Part shown: positions 48,588 through 61,100 of the stretch, in pieces
How the letters are laid out: every line of letters starts with the position of its first letter
How positions within the stretch are numbered: position 1 is the first letter of the stretch
Program-made: the position numbers and the translations under genes
The notes under the pieces: model-generated
The model's database searches: none
Told to the model about the DNA's origin: nothing
The model's input: the letters and a program-made list of their open reading frames with translations, nothing else
Assembly: GCF_030463565.1 (NCBI RefSeq)
Contig: NC_134662.1
Span: forward strand, 3,596,001 to 3,660,000
Length of the DNA stretch: 64,000 nucleotides
Direction of reading: 5' to 3'
From: Pelecanus crispus
Lineage: Eukaryota; Chordata; Aves; Pelecaniformes; Pelecanidae

Positions 48588-49719
48588 CTTCACATCAAAC
48601 AGCCACATGAGAAGGTGTTTTTCAGCCCCATCTTTATTCAATGCGCCAAACACACCAATCCTGCGCCTCACCCTTGCAAACATCTTGTTCACAGCTGCAG
48701 CTTCAAAAGGACTAAGGGAGAAGGAGGGGGAGGCTGCGAGGTGCAACACAAAGCCGGGGAGTGTGCTGGGGCTGCCTGCCATCATCATCCTCCATCAGGG
48801 AGGAGCTGAGACCCCCCTGGACATAACCCCAGCTCTGCTCCCCTGAGATGCCAGTGGCCAGCCCTGCTGCTGGGATCTGCCAGGCCCCAGCTGCCCGCAA
48901 GGCGATGTCAAGACGCCTCTGAGAAGGTCTGGGGCCAGGCTGGGGCTGGCGGCATCCCGCAGCCGAGCAGAGGGGCAGGAGGTGGATGGAGGGTAAGGGG
49001 TGTCTGTCCTGCTCTACTCGGAGCTGCCTCTGCCCCCTCCTCTTCCTCCCTGCTCCGCTGTCAGCCCAGCTCCATCCATCTTGCCGGGCTGAAACCCAAT
49101 TACCATCCGCGGGAGGGGGATGGTGCAGCCGGCAGAGATGCCCATTAGCTCCGGGGAATGGAGATGGAGCGATAGGAGCTCTAATGGCTTCTCCACCGAG
49201 CCCTGATGTCAGGCTGGCTGCCCCGGCTGCCTGGGGCCTGCAGGCCTGGGAGGCTGCTGGGAGCATGGGGGGGCACCTCCAGCCCCCCCCCATCCCTGGC
49301 TACCCCCAGCACCCTGCCCCTCTCGGTGGCACCTCTCCTCCCCAATGCTGTCTGTCTGTCTGCTGTGGAGTGCTGGGTGATGGACAGACAGCATGCTGCG
49401 TGGTGGGGAGCGTCGCAAGACGAGCTAGGGGAGGGTCCCATGGTGGGGTGGGATGGGGATGGGACCCTCCTGCACTGGGGCGACGCCAGCAGCATTAAGT
49501 TGTGGTTTGCAGCCCTTGGCAGGGATCGCGATGCGGATTTTGACCCATGCGTGCGCGCTTGCACGTGCTTGCACAACTTAAAACCACTCCAACACCCGCA
49601 GGAGCTGCCCCGACGGGTGGCCCGGCCATCCCCGCTGTCAGGCAGCCCAAAGCTGTTCCCTCCCCACACTACACTGGTCCCACTGGCAAGGAGGACGTTT
49701 GGCAGTGGAGCCTGCTGAT

Positions 49720-49950
49720 CTCTGAAGTTTAATTAACCCTGTCTCCCTCCTGCACAGCCTTCCCTTCCTCTGCTCAAATGCCACAAATGATCCTATGCAG
49801 ATGCTAATCTGCAGAAGGAAAAAAAAAAAAAAAAGATTCCACATTTAATTGCAGAACATAAAGATATTACAGGGTCATTAAAACACCATGAATATGGAAA
49901 TGAAATCCACAGGCATCCATGCAGATAATGGCAGGGAAAAGGGAGCCGCA
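49720..49950. promoter_or_regulatory. AT-rich island with homeodomain-like motifs (possible enhancer)
   Basis: The patch includes GTTTAATTAACC (about 49,728), GATGCTAATCTGCAG, an A-run and TTTAATTGCAGAAC in otherwise very GC-rich DNA. This composition resembles conserved non-coding elements near developmental genes. Conservation was not tested. Confidence 0.3.
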
Positions 49951-50624
49951 GGTGAAGCTGAAAGGTGGAAAGGTGGAAAGGTCGGCTCCATCTGCATGCA
50001 TCATTAACCCCCTGCTCCAGGCAATCTCCAAGGGCCGGGGAGGGATTTTGGGGATCTCGGCTGTCCCGGCCTCACCCTGCCAGGCCCGCAGCGGGTGGAG
50101 GATGGTGCAGCGCGGCAGGAGCCCAGCGGCGAGGCCTGGCCCTTGCTGCAGGCTCTGGGGACCGGCCCCCGCCTGCAGCAGCCCCCAAAAGCAGCCTGGT
50201 CTGTGGCTGTGCTGGTGGCGGGCGGCGTGCCGGGCTCGCATCGCGCCCGTGCCAGCCCAACGTGCCCGCTCTGACTGTGCCCTCGCACCGCTGCACACAC
50301 CGGGACGCAGCCCGGGCACTGGGGCTGAAGACAAGCTCCCAAATCCGCTCCACACGCCCCAGGGCAAACGCTGTGGGAGAGAAGAGGAGGGAGCTGGGAC
50401 CTGCCTGCGACCCGCAGCCATGGGACCGGGCAGCAAAAGGAGGGATGCAGGATGGTGGAGCCAGATGGGAGCTTGGGCTCGCCAGGGGCTCGCTCCCACC
50501 CTGGCGTGGCCGTGGGGCTGGGGCTCGGCCCCATGTGCACCTGGGGCCCGTCGGTGGGCTGATCCCAGCACCCTGTCTCCCCTCCGCCGCTCCTGGCAGC
50601 TCCCTCTCGCACCGCACGCTGCCG

Positions 50625-50705
50625 GTTTGACGCTGATGGGAGCCGCTGAACGGATAAAATTAATAGGGGCCTCGCTAATTGGAGCTGAGGCCCCAGGAAA
50701 GGGAG
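50625..50705. promoter_or_regulatory. Short island with AATTAATAGG and CTAATTGGAG
   Basis: AAAATTAATAGG and GCTAATTGGAG lie about 20 bp apart inside a GC-rich segment. Both are homeodomain-type cores. Function inferred only from motif content. Confidence 0.25.
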
Positions 50706-51492
50706 ACGGGGCTGTGCGGGACGTCCCCATCCGGAGGGCAGGGTGGCTCCGACACCCTGCGGCTGCAGCCGGGAAAGGGGGTGCGGTGGCGTGGGGTGGT
50801 GGGGCCAGTGGGCAGGGTGGAACGCGGCCACGGCCGTCCGGATTTGGGGGCTGCCTCCATCCTTGCAGCCTTTAGGACATCCCTGAGGAGCTGCAGCCGC
50901 CCTGGGCCTCGGTGTCCCCTGTGGTGTCTGTGTGGTCCTGGGTGCAGCCAGAGCCGGGAGAGCAGAGGGAGGAGGAGGAAGGAGAGCCCAGGGTGCTCTG
51001 AAACCACCCCGAATTTCTGCCGCTGCTGGCATCCAGGCCCTGCCAACCTGATGGGAGGGCACAACAAGGACAGCACGGTGCTGCCGGGACCACTCCAGGC
51101 CTTCGGGACCCTCCAGACCCCCACCACGGCGCTGCCGGTGCTCTCCTCACCGGGCTGCCAGAGCCCCCCTGCTCTCCCAGCAGCAGCTTTTGCCTCCGGG
51201 GGAAGAGCGCGAGGAGGAGAAAAGCAGATTAGAGCTATCGCTGCATCTCCACGCACCGAGCTGCAGAGCTAAATGTCAGATCGCATCTGACACAGCACAG
51301 GAGGGGGAGACGAGGAGTCCCGGCGCACCCCTCGCCGGGGTGGGCACCTCTCGGGGCACGGGCAGCGGGGCTGGCAGCCGGGCACCCGCCTTCTCCTGGG
51401 AGCGGAGAGCGGGAGACGGCCGGCTCCGGGGTCCCGCTGTCTCGACCAGCTGGCACAATCCCAGCCGCAGCCCCAGAAACTTTCCTCCTCCA

Positions 51493-51506
51493 GTTCCCAT
51501 GGAAAC
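51493..51506. promoter_or_regulatory. RFX X-box-like motif
   Basis: GTTCCCATGGAAAC is a near-palindrome matching the GTTNCCATGGNAAC form of the RFX-binding X-box. Confidence 0.35.
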
Positions 51507-52369
51507 GAGGAATTTTCTTCTCCCCAAAGTTGAGCCTGCCACGGGGCTGCGGGGCCGGCAGCGGGCAGGGACAGGCAGGAGGTGATGCCTGCGCTCGCCT
51601 GCCCAAGTCGAGCCCCTGACGCCAGAGCCCCGCAGCACGACCCGTTTGGTGGGAGCTGCTGGTTCGGCTGGCGCGGTGCATTTGCGCACCCGGTGCTGCC
51701 GGCACAGGGGCCGCGTGTCTGCGGGGTGAGAACCCAGCTGCAGAGCTGGGGGTCGGCGCAGACCCCCTTGCACCGCAGGAAAAAAAAACCCACGTTGCGG
51801 TGGCTTTCTCCCCTTGGCAGATCGGGATGGCCTGGCAGGTGGAGAGGGGCTGGAGGAGGAGGAACATCTCTTGCTGAGCGTACCCTGTTGCTCTCCGCAG
51901 CTCGGCCGGAGAAAACGAGCAGCGTGCTGGGAAAATTACCTGGCAGAGCGACCAGAGAGCCCTCGCTCCTGCCCCAGCCATCTCCGTCGCGTGAGCCCCT
52001 GTGGGTGACGGCCACGCAGGGGGACCCAGCTCCGCTTTTGGCTCAGGCTGGGAAGGACGCTTGGGGAGCGATTTGAGACCCGTCCATCAGCAATCAGAGG
52101 GTTGCAGCGCTCTGCCTGCCTCCCGCAGGAAGATGATGGCCCGACGCCTGCTCTGATGAGAGGAAAAGCTTTTGCCGTCTGCCAGCTCCAGGAAGCGCAG
52201 CAGCAGCAGCCATCGGCTATCGGCTGCTCTCCCCACAGATGGGGGTCTCTGCCAGTGGAAGCCGGGGGCTGCCCCGAACTTCCCGTGGGCTGGCGGGAGT
52301 GGGTGGCTGGGCACCGGGCACCGGCACTGGGGCCACAGAAATCCTGCGGGCTGAGCTCCGGGAGCTTTT

Positions 52370-52590
52370 TCATGGGATAAATGTGGAGGAGACAGGTTTA
52401 GACAACAATGACTAAAACTAAGCTTCAGCAAAAATTAACTTCAAGCAGGGAAATGTTCCAGGCGCTGCCGTTTGCTGTTGGTAAAAATAAACCTGCAGGT
52501 TAAACACAGCCTTTTCCTCCTGGATGCTCACGTGCCAGATCAGAGAGCTTCCTCCCGGTGAAATGGTTAAAAACCTAAGATCAAGCACAA
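52370..52590. promoter_or_regulatory. AT-rich island (possible enhancer)
   Basis: AAACTAAGCTTCAGC, AAAAATTAACTTCAAGC and GGTAAAAATAAACCTGCAGG occur in a 220-bp AT-rich patch flanked by GC-rich sequence. No exon is seen. Confidence 0.25.
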
Positions 52591-53369
52591 GCCCCAAGGT
52601 GTGTGGCATGGGGTGGAGAGCAGCCCCGCTTTTGGGCATCCCGCATGGCCCTGGAGCACCGTCCCGCGTGGTCCCGGAGCACCGTCCCCGCTGCGCCCGC
52701 CCAGGAGCTGTGCATGGGGTTGCCTGCGCCTGCCCCAGCCGCGCTCCGGCCAGGGCCAGGGTGGAGGAGAAGGGGATGCAGGACTTGGTGCCGGGGTCGG
52801 CAGAGACCCGGGCAGCTGCCAGGGCCGTGCAGGCAGCGCTGCTCACGGTGCTGGCACCGGTGCCGGCGCAGGGAGGCAGCTGGCGGCGCAGGCTGGCAGC
52901 CTCCCCGCAGCCTTCGCCCTCCCCGTGGGAGGTGCGAGATCTCGCACTTCACTTCGCCCCCGCGCTGCCACCCGCTGCCCTCCCGCCCCCGGCCCCGGGG
53001 GGACCGGGCGTGAAAGTGCCTGGCGTTGCCGCTGGCGAGGGGGGACGTGGCTCCCGGTGCCCCAGGACGGGGATGGAAGCAGGCGCCGCTGGAGATGCTC
53101 CCCTTCTCCCTGCCGCTCCCATGCCCTGGCAGGATCCGGCACCACGGTGCAGGAGCGTGACTCCTGGGCCGGGGCCGCCTCGTTAGTGCTGCGGCCGGCG
53201 AGCACCCACCCGGGAGCTGGAGGGAGACGGAAGCGTCGGATGGCGTTCGAGGCTCGCTGGAGACCCGTCAGGCCCCGTCCCTGCGCCCGCCGGTGCTGGC
53301 GTGCCTCCAAGCCACGCACCCCTTCTCCCTGGGGCCAGCTCCTTCCCTCCGCCTGCCGCTCGCGCCGGG

Positions 53370-53650
53370 TTTTTAATTAGCGCTCCTCTGTATATTCAGA
53401 TAGCGGGAGCCCAGAATGGAAATGTACAGGTGTCCCCTTGATCCAGTTTCCATGGTTGCCGCATCGAGGTGGGGGCTACAGCTTTTTTTTTTTTATTATT
53501 TAATAATTTTATTACAGTGGCTTCAATCCGTTAGCAAAGGAGGGAAGGGGGAGAACGTGGGGGAATAAAAAATGCTGGATGATAAGGCCACGCTCCCGCG
53601 GCTGGGCTTATTTGCCGTCATTCTTTTTGTCTTATTAGCAAGCACCGGTT
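53370..53650. promoter_or_regulatory. AT-rich island with TAATTAGCG and a partial X-box
   Basis: TTTTTAATTAGCGCTCC lies at about 53,370, GTTTCCATGGTTGC at 53,446-53,459, and a T-run with ATTATTTAATAATTTTATTA at about 53,485-53,515. Long AT-rich tracts are rare in this part of the window. Confidence 0.3.
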
Positions 53651-54479
53651 TCCAAGATGCTCAAAGTCAAAGAGCTCGGTAACGAGATCCCAGCCCTCGC
53701 TGGGGTGGGGAAAACAGCCTGGGCAGCCACGCCGGAGCCGCACGAATGCCCACGGTGCCACCCCAGCTGCAGAGGCGGCCGCTGCGGCGGAGGGAGAGGA
53801 GCGGGATGGGGGTCGGAGCGAGAGCTGAGCTGTGCCAGCACATCCCCATCCTGCAAAAACTGAGCTTCCGCAGCCCCAGCTTGTGCAGGGACCCCGTCTA
53901 CCCCCAAGCAGAGGCTGTCGGGGACACCAGGCTCGATCCCCCCGGCACAGCCTGGGGCTGGAGAGCCCAGGGCTGTCCCAGCGGGAGAGGTCCTGCAGCC
54001 TCCCCGGGGAATCCAGCTCACGCTCAGGGACCCCCGGTGCCGCAGCGCTGCAACCTGCCCCGTCCTCTCCCAGCGACGCCGGGTCAGGCTGGCAGCTGCC
54101 CCAGCGCTCCAGGTGCCGGCGCCAGCAAAAAATCCCCTCCTTTCCTCCGCACCGAATCGTCTCGATTTCCTCTGGCGAGACCAGCGCGGTGTGTAAATGG
54201 GCCCATCTGTTACCAGTACATGATTTAGCCCTGACCCTGCCTGTGCAAGCAGGCGAAATCTGCTCTGTTTACCGGGGAGGGGGGGGGGGGGCAGCTTTTG
54301 CGCAATGGGGGTTAAAAATAATGCGGAAACGGCATGGGCCCAGGAAAAATCTGCTCTCCTCGTGCTGCACTGCGCGGCTCAGCTTGCCAAGTGCGTGGAA
54401 GAAATCCCCTCTCCTTCTTGCACTGGCAGCATCCCGCGCTGTGGCAGGCAAACACACACGCACCGAGCCACGGACCTAT

Positions 54480-54620
54480 TAGTCACCAGTAAATGTTCTT
54501 TTCTCTCCCGATTTGTTTCCCTTAAGCTTGATGTTTTCCTCTCCTGCTGCCCCGGCCTCGTTAGGCTGCAATTAAAACCGGGAATCAAAGCCGCGTGGTG
54601 CAATTAAAACTACACACAGG
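54480..54620. promoter_or_regulatory. AT-rich island with duplicated TGCAATTAAAAC and a TCF/LEF-like site
   Basis: TGCAATTAAAAC occurs exactly twice, at 54,567-54,578 and 54,599-54,610, 32 bp apart. Between them lies ATCAAAG, the TCF/LEF core. The arrangement suggests a homeodomain/TCF element. Confidence 0.35.
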
Positions 54621-57124
54621 ATGCGGGATGCCACGGGGAAGCAGGCAGCCATCACTCGGTTCTGCTCGTGCACCCAGACGTCCCCGTCCCCCCACCCAGC
54701 CCCAGGGTGCTTCTCTGGTGCCTGGGGTGCAACGGCAGTGCGAGGCAGCACGAGCGGCGGCGGGCTGAGCCCAGCCGAGCTCCACCACAAAGGTCTTTCT
54801 GTTGCTCGCGGCGTCACCAGATCCAGTGCCCGGAGGATGCGTGGAGGTGCATCCGCTCTTGAAGCAAGATATTAAACACACAGAGCGGCTCTGAGGGGAG
54901 AGACCGGCTCTGCTCAGTGCCTTTATACTAAGGTTAAATCTCCCTCTTGCCAGGGCGGGACAGTGGCCGTCCCTGCATGGGACCCTCCATGGTCAGGGAG
55001 GACAGGCTGACAGCCGCTCACTGCACCCTTCCCCACGGCTTTCCTTCGGGACCGTCCTGGGGCCGCAGCTCCCACCAGCAGAATCCAGAGCCGCCACGCT
55101 GGCTCGTGTCCCCGTCCCGGCGAAGGACGCAGGGGACAGCCCGCGCCAATGGCACCCCACTCCCAGCCAGGCGAGCGTGGCTCCGGGTGCCACATCCAGC
55201 TCCGGCGTGGGCTGACGCCGGCTGGGGCCGCCAGACAAGGGCTCAGCGGCACTGCCCCGGGAAGGTGCATTGTCGGTGCCCCGCGAGGCGCGACGGCAGG
55301 CGGCGAGCCAGCCGCGCCGTGCCTGTGGCAGAGCACGGAGGGGCCGCATGGCCGGCGTGCCAAGCGCCTTTGCAGGACAGGACCAGCCGGCCCCACCGGC
55401 ACCCAAGCTGCCGGCACAGCAGCTGCAGCCAGCCGTGCCCTGCACAAGCGCCGGAGCCGGCGCCGCGCGGGAAGCGGGGCTTCACCCTCGGCAGGGCTGA
55501 GCCCGCCGAAGGGCAGAGGCCAGCTGCGCTCAGCTGCCACAGGGATGCCAGAAACTCCGGCATCCCCAAGGCGACACCCTGCAGCCTGTCTCCCCGCCGC
55601 CAGGGCACGGCTCGCCAGCTGCCCTGCGCAGAGGCAGCCCCGGCTTTGGAAATATATAGTAACAAGTGAGCACAGGCAGCAGAAGTAGCAAAGCATATGG
55701 TAGGTGTTTGGAGTTTATTCCTGTCGGTGAGTGTCAGCAGCGACAGACGGCTGGGGGTGGCAAAGTGAGAGATTTTGGTAGGTGCCCGTGCAACACCGCC
55801 CTACGGATGCTACAGCTGCGGCGAGGGTGGGGACCCCGACGCCCCCCGCCGTGTGCCATCGGGGGGGCACGCGCGTGCGCAGGGACCGGTGCGTGGCGAT
55901 GCTCTCCTGGTGCCGGCGAGGCGCCGCTCAGGGCTGTCGGAGCCACCTCCCTGAACCCCAGGACCATTTGGCATCGGTGGTGCCCAGAGCTGAGGCACCC
56001 CCCGCCTCACCACGCTGTGCAAAAACCACAATTTGGCTGCTCCCAAACAAGTGGAGCCCCATGAGCCCCATCCATCCCAGCTGAAGATCACCTGCCTGAT
56101 CTGGAGGAAGATCCAAGGAGAGGCCACGGCTGCTCCCTGGTCCCAGGTGCGGCTCCGCAGGCTTGGCTGGCCCTGGGGTTTGCCAGCGCCGGCAGTGACC
56201 CCGCTGCCACCGCGGAGCTGCCCACTCAGCCCAGCCTGGCTCTGCGGTGCCTGCAGGCTTTTGGTGAATGGACCCAGCGGCCAGACCCGCTCCCACCGCC
56301 CAACGCCTCTGCCAGGAGACGCGGCAGGCAGGCGGCCAGCGGCGGTGGGAGGGGAACAGATTGTCCGCAAAAAAGCGCGTCAATCCCCAAGCGGCAATTC
56401 GAGCAGGAGCTCTTGCGGGTTTATACCCTGTTTACCTGAGCCCGCTGGGAAGGTTTGAGGGACGGGGCTCCTCCGGGGTCTGGTAACACGGGTGATCACA
56501 CGGGGTGGGATGCTTGGCTCAACTCCCACCGGCCGGTCCCTCCTGCGCTGCCCGGACCAGGGCAGGGAGCAGGACCTGCCTCCCCCACGGCCACGCGGAG
56601 CAAGTGCTGCTGAAAGAAGGGCGATGCTTTGCCGGCGGTTGGGCTACCAGCAACTTCCTCCTGCCCCTAAAGCCCAAGTCTCCGCCTGCATCCGAGCGGG
56701 GCTGGGATGGAGCCGGGCTGCGGTGCTGGGAGCAGCGGTGAGAGGAGCCAGGAAACCCAGAATTAAAGCAGACGCTTCATCTCCATCTCCTGCTGCTGTG
56801 CCAAGCTAAGGCACAGGCAGCGCTCCTTAAGGACGCTTCACCAGCATCCTCTCCAGGTTTCTCGGCTCCCCTGGCAGCACCCTGGGAATGGGGGGCCGGG
56901 AGAGGCCAGCCCCCTCCCCAGCAGAGGCTGGCCGGCGTGACCGTGCTGCCTGCGGAGCTCCCGACAGCTCTTGGTGCTCAGCAGCTCCGGCACAGCCGCA
57001 GCCCCCCTGAGCATCCCCCTGCCCAGAGTGGGCAAGAGCCAGGCCCAGCAAGCACTCAGCCAGGCACACGTCCTCCCCTGGCACAGGTGACATAAATACT
57101 CGCCGAGCGGCAGCTCACCTGCTG

Positions 57125-57335
57125 CTCCTGCTCCTGCTAATTGCAGTGTTCTCACTTCTCACTGATGTGCTTGATAAGATTAGTGATTACAGAAATCTCA
57201 TATGGCAATTGGATTGAATTGGGAGCCGTGTGAGGGAAATTGGACTGAGCTGCAAATAGGAATTAATTATAAGCTGGCAGCGGTGAGATTTGAGGTTTTG
57301 AATATATATTTTTATGTATTGCCCGGTGCAACCTC
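57125..57335. promoter_or_regulatory. AT-rich island dense in homeodomain cores
   Basis: In about 200 bp: GCTAATTGCAG, GATAAGATTAGTGATTACAG, GGCAATTGGATTGAATTGGG, GGAATTAATTATAAGC and ATATATATTTTTATG. GATTA/TAATT cores, a GATAAG box and low CpG content set it apart from its GC-rich surroundings. The strongest enhancer-like candidate in the window; conservation untested. Confidence 0.35.
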
Positions 57336-57574
57336 TGCTTTTGTCACAACTGCGAGGGGTGCCGAGGGCTTGACTCGCAGCGAGGACGTGCTCGCCACCA
57401 TCCGCGCTGTCGCGGGGCTCGGGCAGGGGCCGCTGGCGTGACAGACCCTGGGCTGGGACTCCCGGCGCTGCCCCGGTGCAGATAAACGCAGCCGACGGCG
57501 TCTCCCTGGCGAGCTCAGCTTGCTGGAGCTCCCTGCCCTCCCTGTTCTCCGCCTGGCAGCGGGCCGTTATCTCC

Positions 57575-57588
57575 ATTACCATGGCAAT
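57575..57588. promoter_or_regulatory. RFX X-box-like palindrome
   Basis: ATTACCATGGCAAT is a near-perfect inverted repeat that differs from the RFX palindrome GTTRCCATGGYAAC only at the outermost bases. It lies 250 bp right of the 57.2 kb island. Confidence 0.4.
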
Positions 57589-58019
57589 GCCAGAGGAGCT
57601 CCCTGCGGCATGTCCAGCGCGATCGCTGGGCGCTGCCTCCGCCGGGCAGACTCGGCCACGATGGCAGACGTGGTCCCACGCCTGCCTCGGCGCCCAAATG
57701 GCCCCAAAGCGGGCAGGGGCTTCAGCACAGCCCCGACGGGCCGTGGGGCTGCCCACCGCCCCAGAAGAGCCAAGGGGGGGAGATGGAGACGTGTCCCCTT
57801 GCCCGGGGCCTTGGGGTTCGGGTGGGGAAACTGAGGGAGAAACAGAATCCGGAGCATCTCCCAGCCCCGGCGCTCCGGGTCCGACCGCGTCCCTGCAGCA
57901 CAGCCTGGCCAGAGCCCCCCTGCGCAGGAGCCGGCAAGCGCTGGTGCCGGCCCGCGGGTGCAGAGCGGAGGTCAGCCCGCGGCCCCAAACGCCGTATCGA
58001 TTGGCGCCCGTCTGCACCC

Positions 58020-58170
58020 ATATTAAAGTGTTTGCCAGCGGCTGCTGGCGTTTAACAAATCCTCCTGTCTGCTTTGTTTATGCCATTTTGTTTTTCCCTC
58101 CCACCTGGGCCTGTTTGATGCTTTGGGCATTTTGCAAACATTTTAAAGGCAGCGTTTAAAACTCCAGCAG
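58020..58170. promoter_or_regulatory. AT-rich island (possible enhancer)
   Basis: ATATTAAAGTGTTTG, GCGTTTAACAAATCC, GCTTTGTTTATGCC and TTTGCAAACATTTTAAAGG cluster in 150 bp. TTGTTTATG and GCAAACA are forkhead-type cores. Confidence 0.25.
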
Positions 58171-59746
58171 GCAGCTAGGGAAGAGCAGGTCGCTGGAGAC
58201 AGAGAGGCAGGGAGGGACCCCTCGCCCTCACCCATCCTCGTAGCTGCATGCTCCTTGTGCTCCCCCGGTGCGGTCCCGCACGCTCCGTACGCCTGCCCCG
58301 GCCCCCAGCCTGCGCCAAGCCCGCGCTGGCTCCAGCGGCTTGCATTAATTTCTCCTCTGCCAGAGGAGATGGGGAGGGAGAGTCCGAGGCAGACCTTCCC
58401 ATCTGCTTGCTGCCTTTCCCTGGCTACAGAGGCAGGATCTGGCCCCAGCTCCCTGTCGGATTGCCAGCCTCAAAGCAGGAGAGCGAAGCTCAAATGGAAA
58501 AGCAAAATAACACGGAGCGCGTACCCCGGGGCTGGCAGTGACAGGCAGCGCTACCTGCCCTGGGGACACCCTGGCAGCTGCTGCTTCCATGGCGCTGGCT
58601 TTTAGCGAACCGCCGAGCACCGCGGGGCTGCCGAGGAGCCGCAGGTCATCCCCGCGCCCGGCAGACCCCGGCGCGGGGGGTCCTGTGTCCCTCGGAGGAG
58701 CACGGACCACCAGCTGGCACGGCACAACGGGTGCCGGGGCGCAGGAGCCCGGGGGGGAATCGCTCTCCTCTGGCTTTCTCTCTTGCCTGATGTGACTACA
58801 AGGGATTGTGGGATTCAATTAAGTTCTGTTTTCCTCCCAGTAACAGTGGGAGTCTCTCCTCTCCGCTTTAAAACAGACACGCTGCCATGGAAGACAAATG
58901 CTTGCAATAAAGCAAAGGAGCGCGTGTGCCGGGGGAGGCCGATGCTCGCGTGCAGCCGGCGCTGCCCGGGGCGCGTTCAACGCTTCCCTGCCGCGCACCC
59001 GCACGCTCGTGCCCGCCCCACGCCTCCGCGCGCCCGGTCCCGCACGCAGCGCATCCCGCCGGCCGGCCCCGGGTGCCCAGAGCTGCGTGGCGGAGTTGCT
59101 ATGAGCACCCAGCTTGGCCCCAGAGCAGGATCCCTCTGCCACTTCTCCCGCAGCCCCGTGCCCCCCGGCCCGGCTGATGGCCGGGGATGGGCACGAGGCC
59201 GTTTCACCGTCTGCTCCCACAGCACCGGCTGGGAGCCGGACCGCAGCCGTGCGGGGGCTGCCTCCATGTCTGCCCCGGAAGGTCAGGGGGCTTGCACGGG
59301 CGGCTGCTGCCAAATCTGGGGCGTGCCTGCGCCCTGCAGACCTGCCGCCTCTCTGCAGGGCAGCAACGGCTGCGGGGGTCTCGCCCTGGGTGGGAGCCAG
59401 GTTTTTTTCCTCCCCCTCCGGGAGATTTTCCTGTGCCGTCTGATGGCTGGATGCGGTTGCCTGTTTGCTGGCCTTGTGAGTCACGTCCTGGGGGAACCAT
59501 CACGCTCGAAGGTGGCAGGTTGCGCTCACCAGCAGCGAGCCCGTGGCCGGCGGCGGTTTCGCACCCCCCAAGCGCCGCGGCGCAGACCCTGCGAAACGCT
59601 GCGGTGCCTTCGCGTGTGCCATGCCCACCTCCGGCACCGAGCAGCCCCCGCGGCCCCTCGGCCCCGGCACGGCGGGGACTGTGGGCAGGAGAAAGCCCCC
59701 CCGCCCCGCACCCGCCGCTGGACCGGGCGGCCGAGGGTTGCCAGGC

Positions 59747-59759
59747 AACGGGAAGATGC
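59747..59759. promoter_or_regulatory. Canonical RFX X-box
   Basis: GTTGCCAGGCAAC is a perfect match to GTTRCC-N(0-3)-RGYAAC, with a single-nucleotide spacer and exact dyad symmetry. It lies in a GC-rich segment. Confidence 0.55.
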
Positions 59760-60659
59760 TTTTTCTGACCAAAACGGTAAATCAGCAGCCGGGTCGGGTG
59801 GGGTGGAGGACATGGCCCGGCAGGGCTGGGGCTGCCTGGGGGGGCACTTGGGGCTCCCCCAGACCCGACAGCACCCAAAAATCTGGAAAGGAGAACCAGC
59901 CGTTGCTGCCCCGCTTGGCCAAAAGCTGCCCCAGCCCCTGCTGAGGACCCCCGAGCGCCGGCTGGGGACAGCGCTCAGCCCTGGGACCCGCCTGCCCGGC
60001 TGGGGGATGGGGAAGGGACAGGGTGTCCTCCTGCGGTGACATCCCCGCTGGCCTCTTCCCTGGGAAACCCTCCCCAGGGAGCCCCGCCACACGCCCCGTA
60101 TGAGATTGAGCCCCTAATTTGCCCTCTCCCTCCCTCGCCAGCCATCACGCACGCAGCTAAATGAGCTCCAGGCAATTTTCTCAGAAGTTGAGTCCTCGCA
60201 TTGTGGGAACACAGGACTAAAAATAGCCGAGGTCTGTGTGCGCGTCTCGCCCAGGTGAATCTCGCTCTGGAGATGAGGGTAAAGGAGGCGGCAGCTGCCG
60301 CCGGCTCCTCCGCACCCAGCCATCCCCCCTCTCCGCCTCAGTTTCCCGCACCGATCGTGCCGCCCAAACGTGCGCCATGCCGTCCCCCGGCCAGAGAAAC
60401 ACCCGGGTGGGGGGAAGCTCCCAGGGCTCGTGCATCCCTCGGCGCGGGCATCGGCAGCGATGGGCAGAGCCGCCCTTGGCCTCGGGCTCTCGCCAACGCC
60501 TGCGCTTCATCTGGGCATCCTCCGTCCCGAGGGGCTGCGTCGTGGAGAGGGGACGCATCCCCCTGCTCCCCGCCGGCCACCGCCAGCGTCTTCCAATTCA
60601 GGGGCTGATCTCAGCCCAACCCCAGCCCTCCCGGGTCCAGCCCGGGGTGCAGAGAAGCA

Positions 60660-61100
60660 GCCGCATTCCCTTCCCACAACGACTCGATTACAAATTCAGA
60701 GTTACATCTTCCCCCACAAGACGCCCCTCTCCACCCCTCTGACTGCTTCCAGTACTTTGAGTGTTGAACACTTTCCAGGGATTTTTCGTGTGTTCACGCT
60801 GACCCCATCCACTCTAGTTCAGACTAACTTAATCAGCCTCATTTTATTGCTAACTGCTGTAGCTTTACACCTCTAGAAAAAGCACTACTTAAAATTATTG
60901 GCACCTGCCAAGCGCTCGCCACGCTGCTTTCTCTGCCCCTGTGGAGGCAGGAGGAGAGAGGGCGGATCTGTTTAGTGCTCCCAGCCTTTATTTCTACCAA
61001 AAATGACAAATTATTAGAATGGTGGAAATTAGAAAAATGGCATTTAGGTAACAGACGAACCTCCCTCTTTTCTTCAGTGGCATCTGGTTAAAAGCAGATT
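60660..61100. promoter_or_regulatory. AT-rich block (possible enhancer cluster)
   Basis: About 440 bp of lower G+C, including CAGACTAACTTAATCAGCC, CTTAAAATTATTGGCACC, ATGACAAATTATTAGAATGG and GGCATTTAGG. No exon or known repeat was recognised. Confidence 0.3.
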
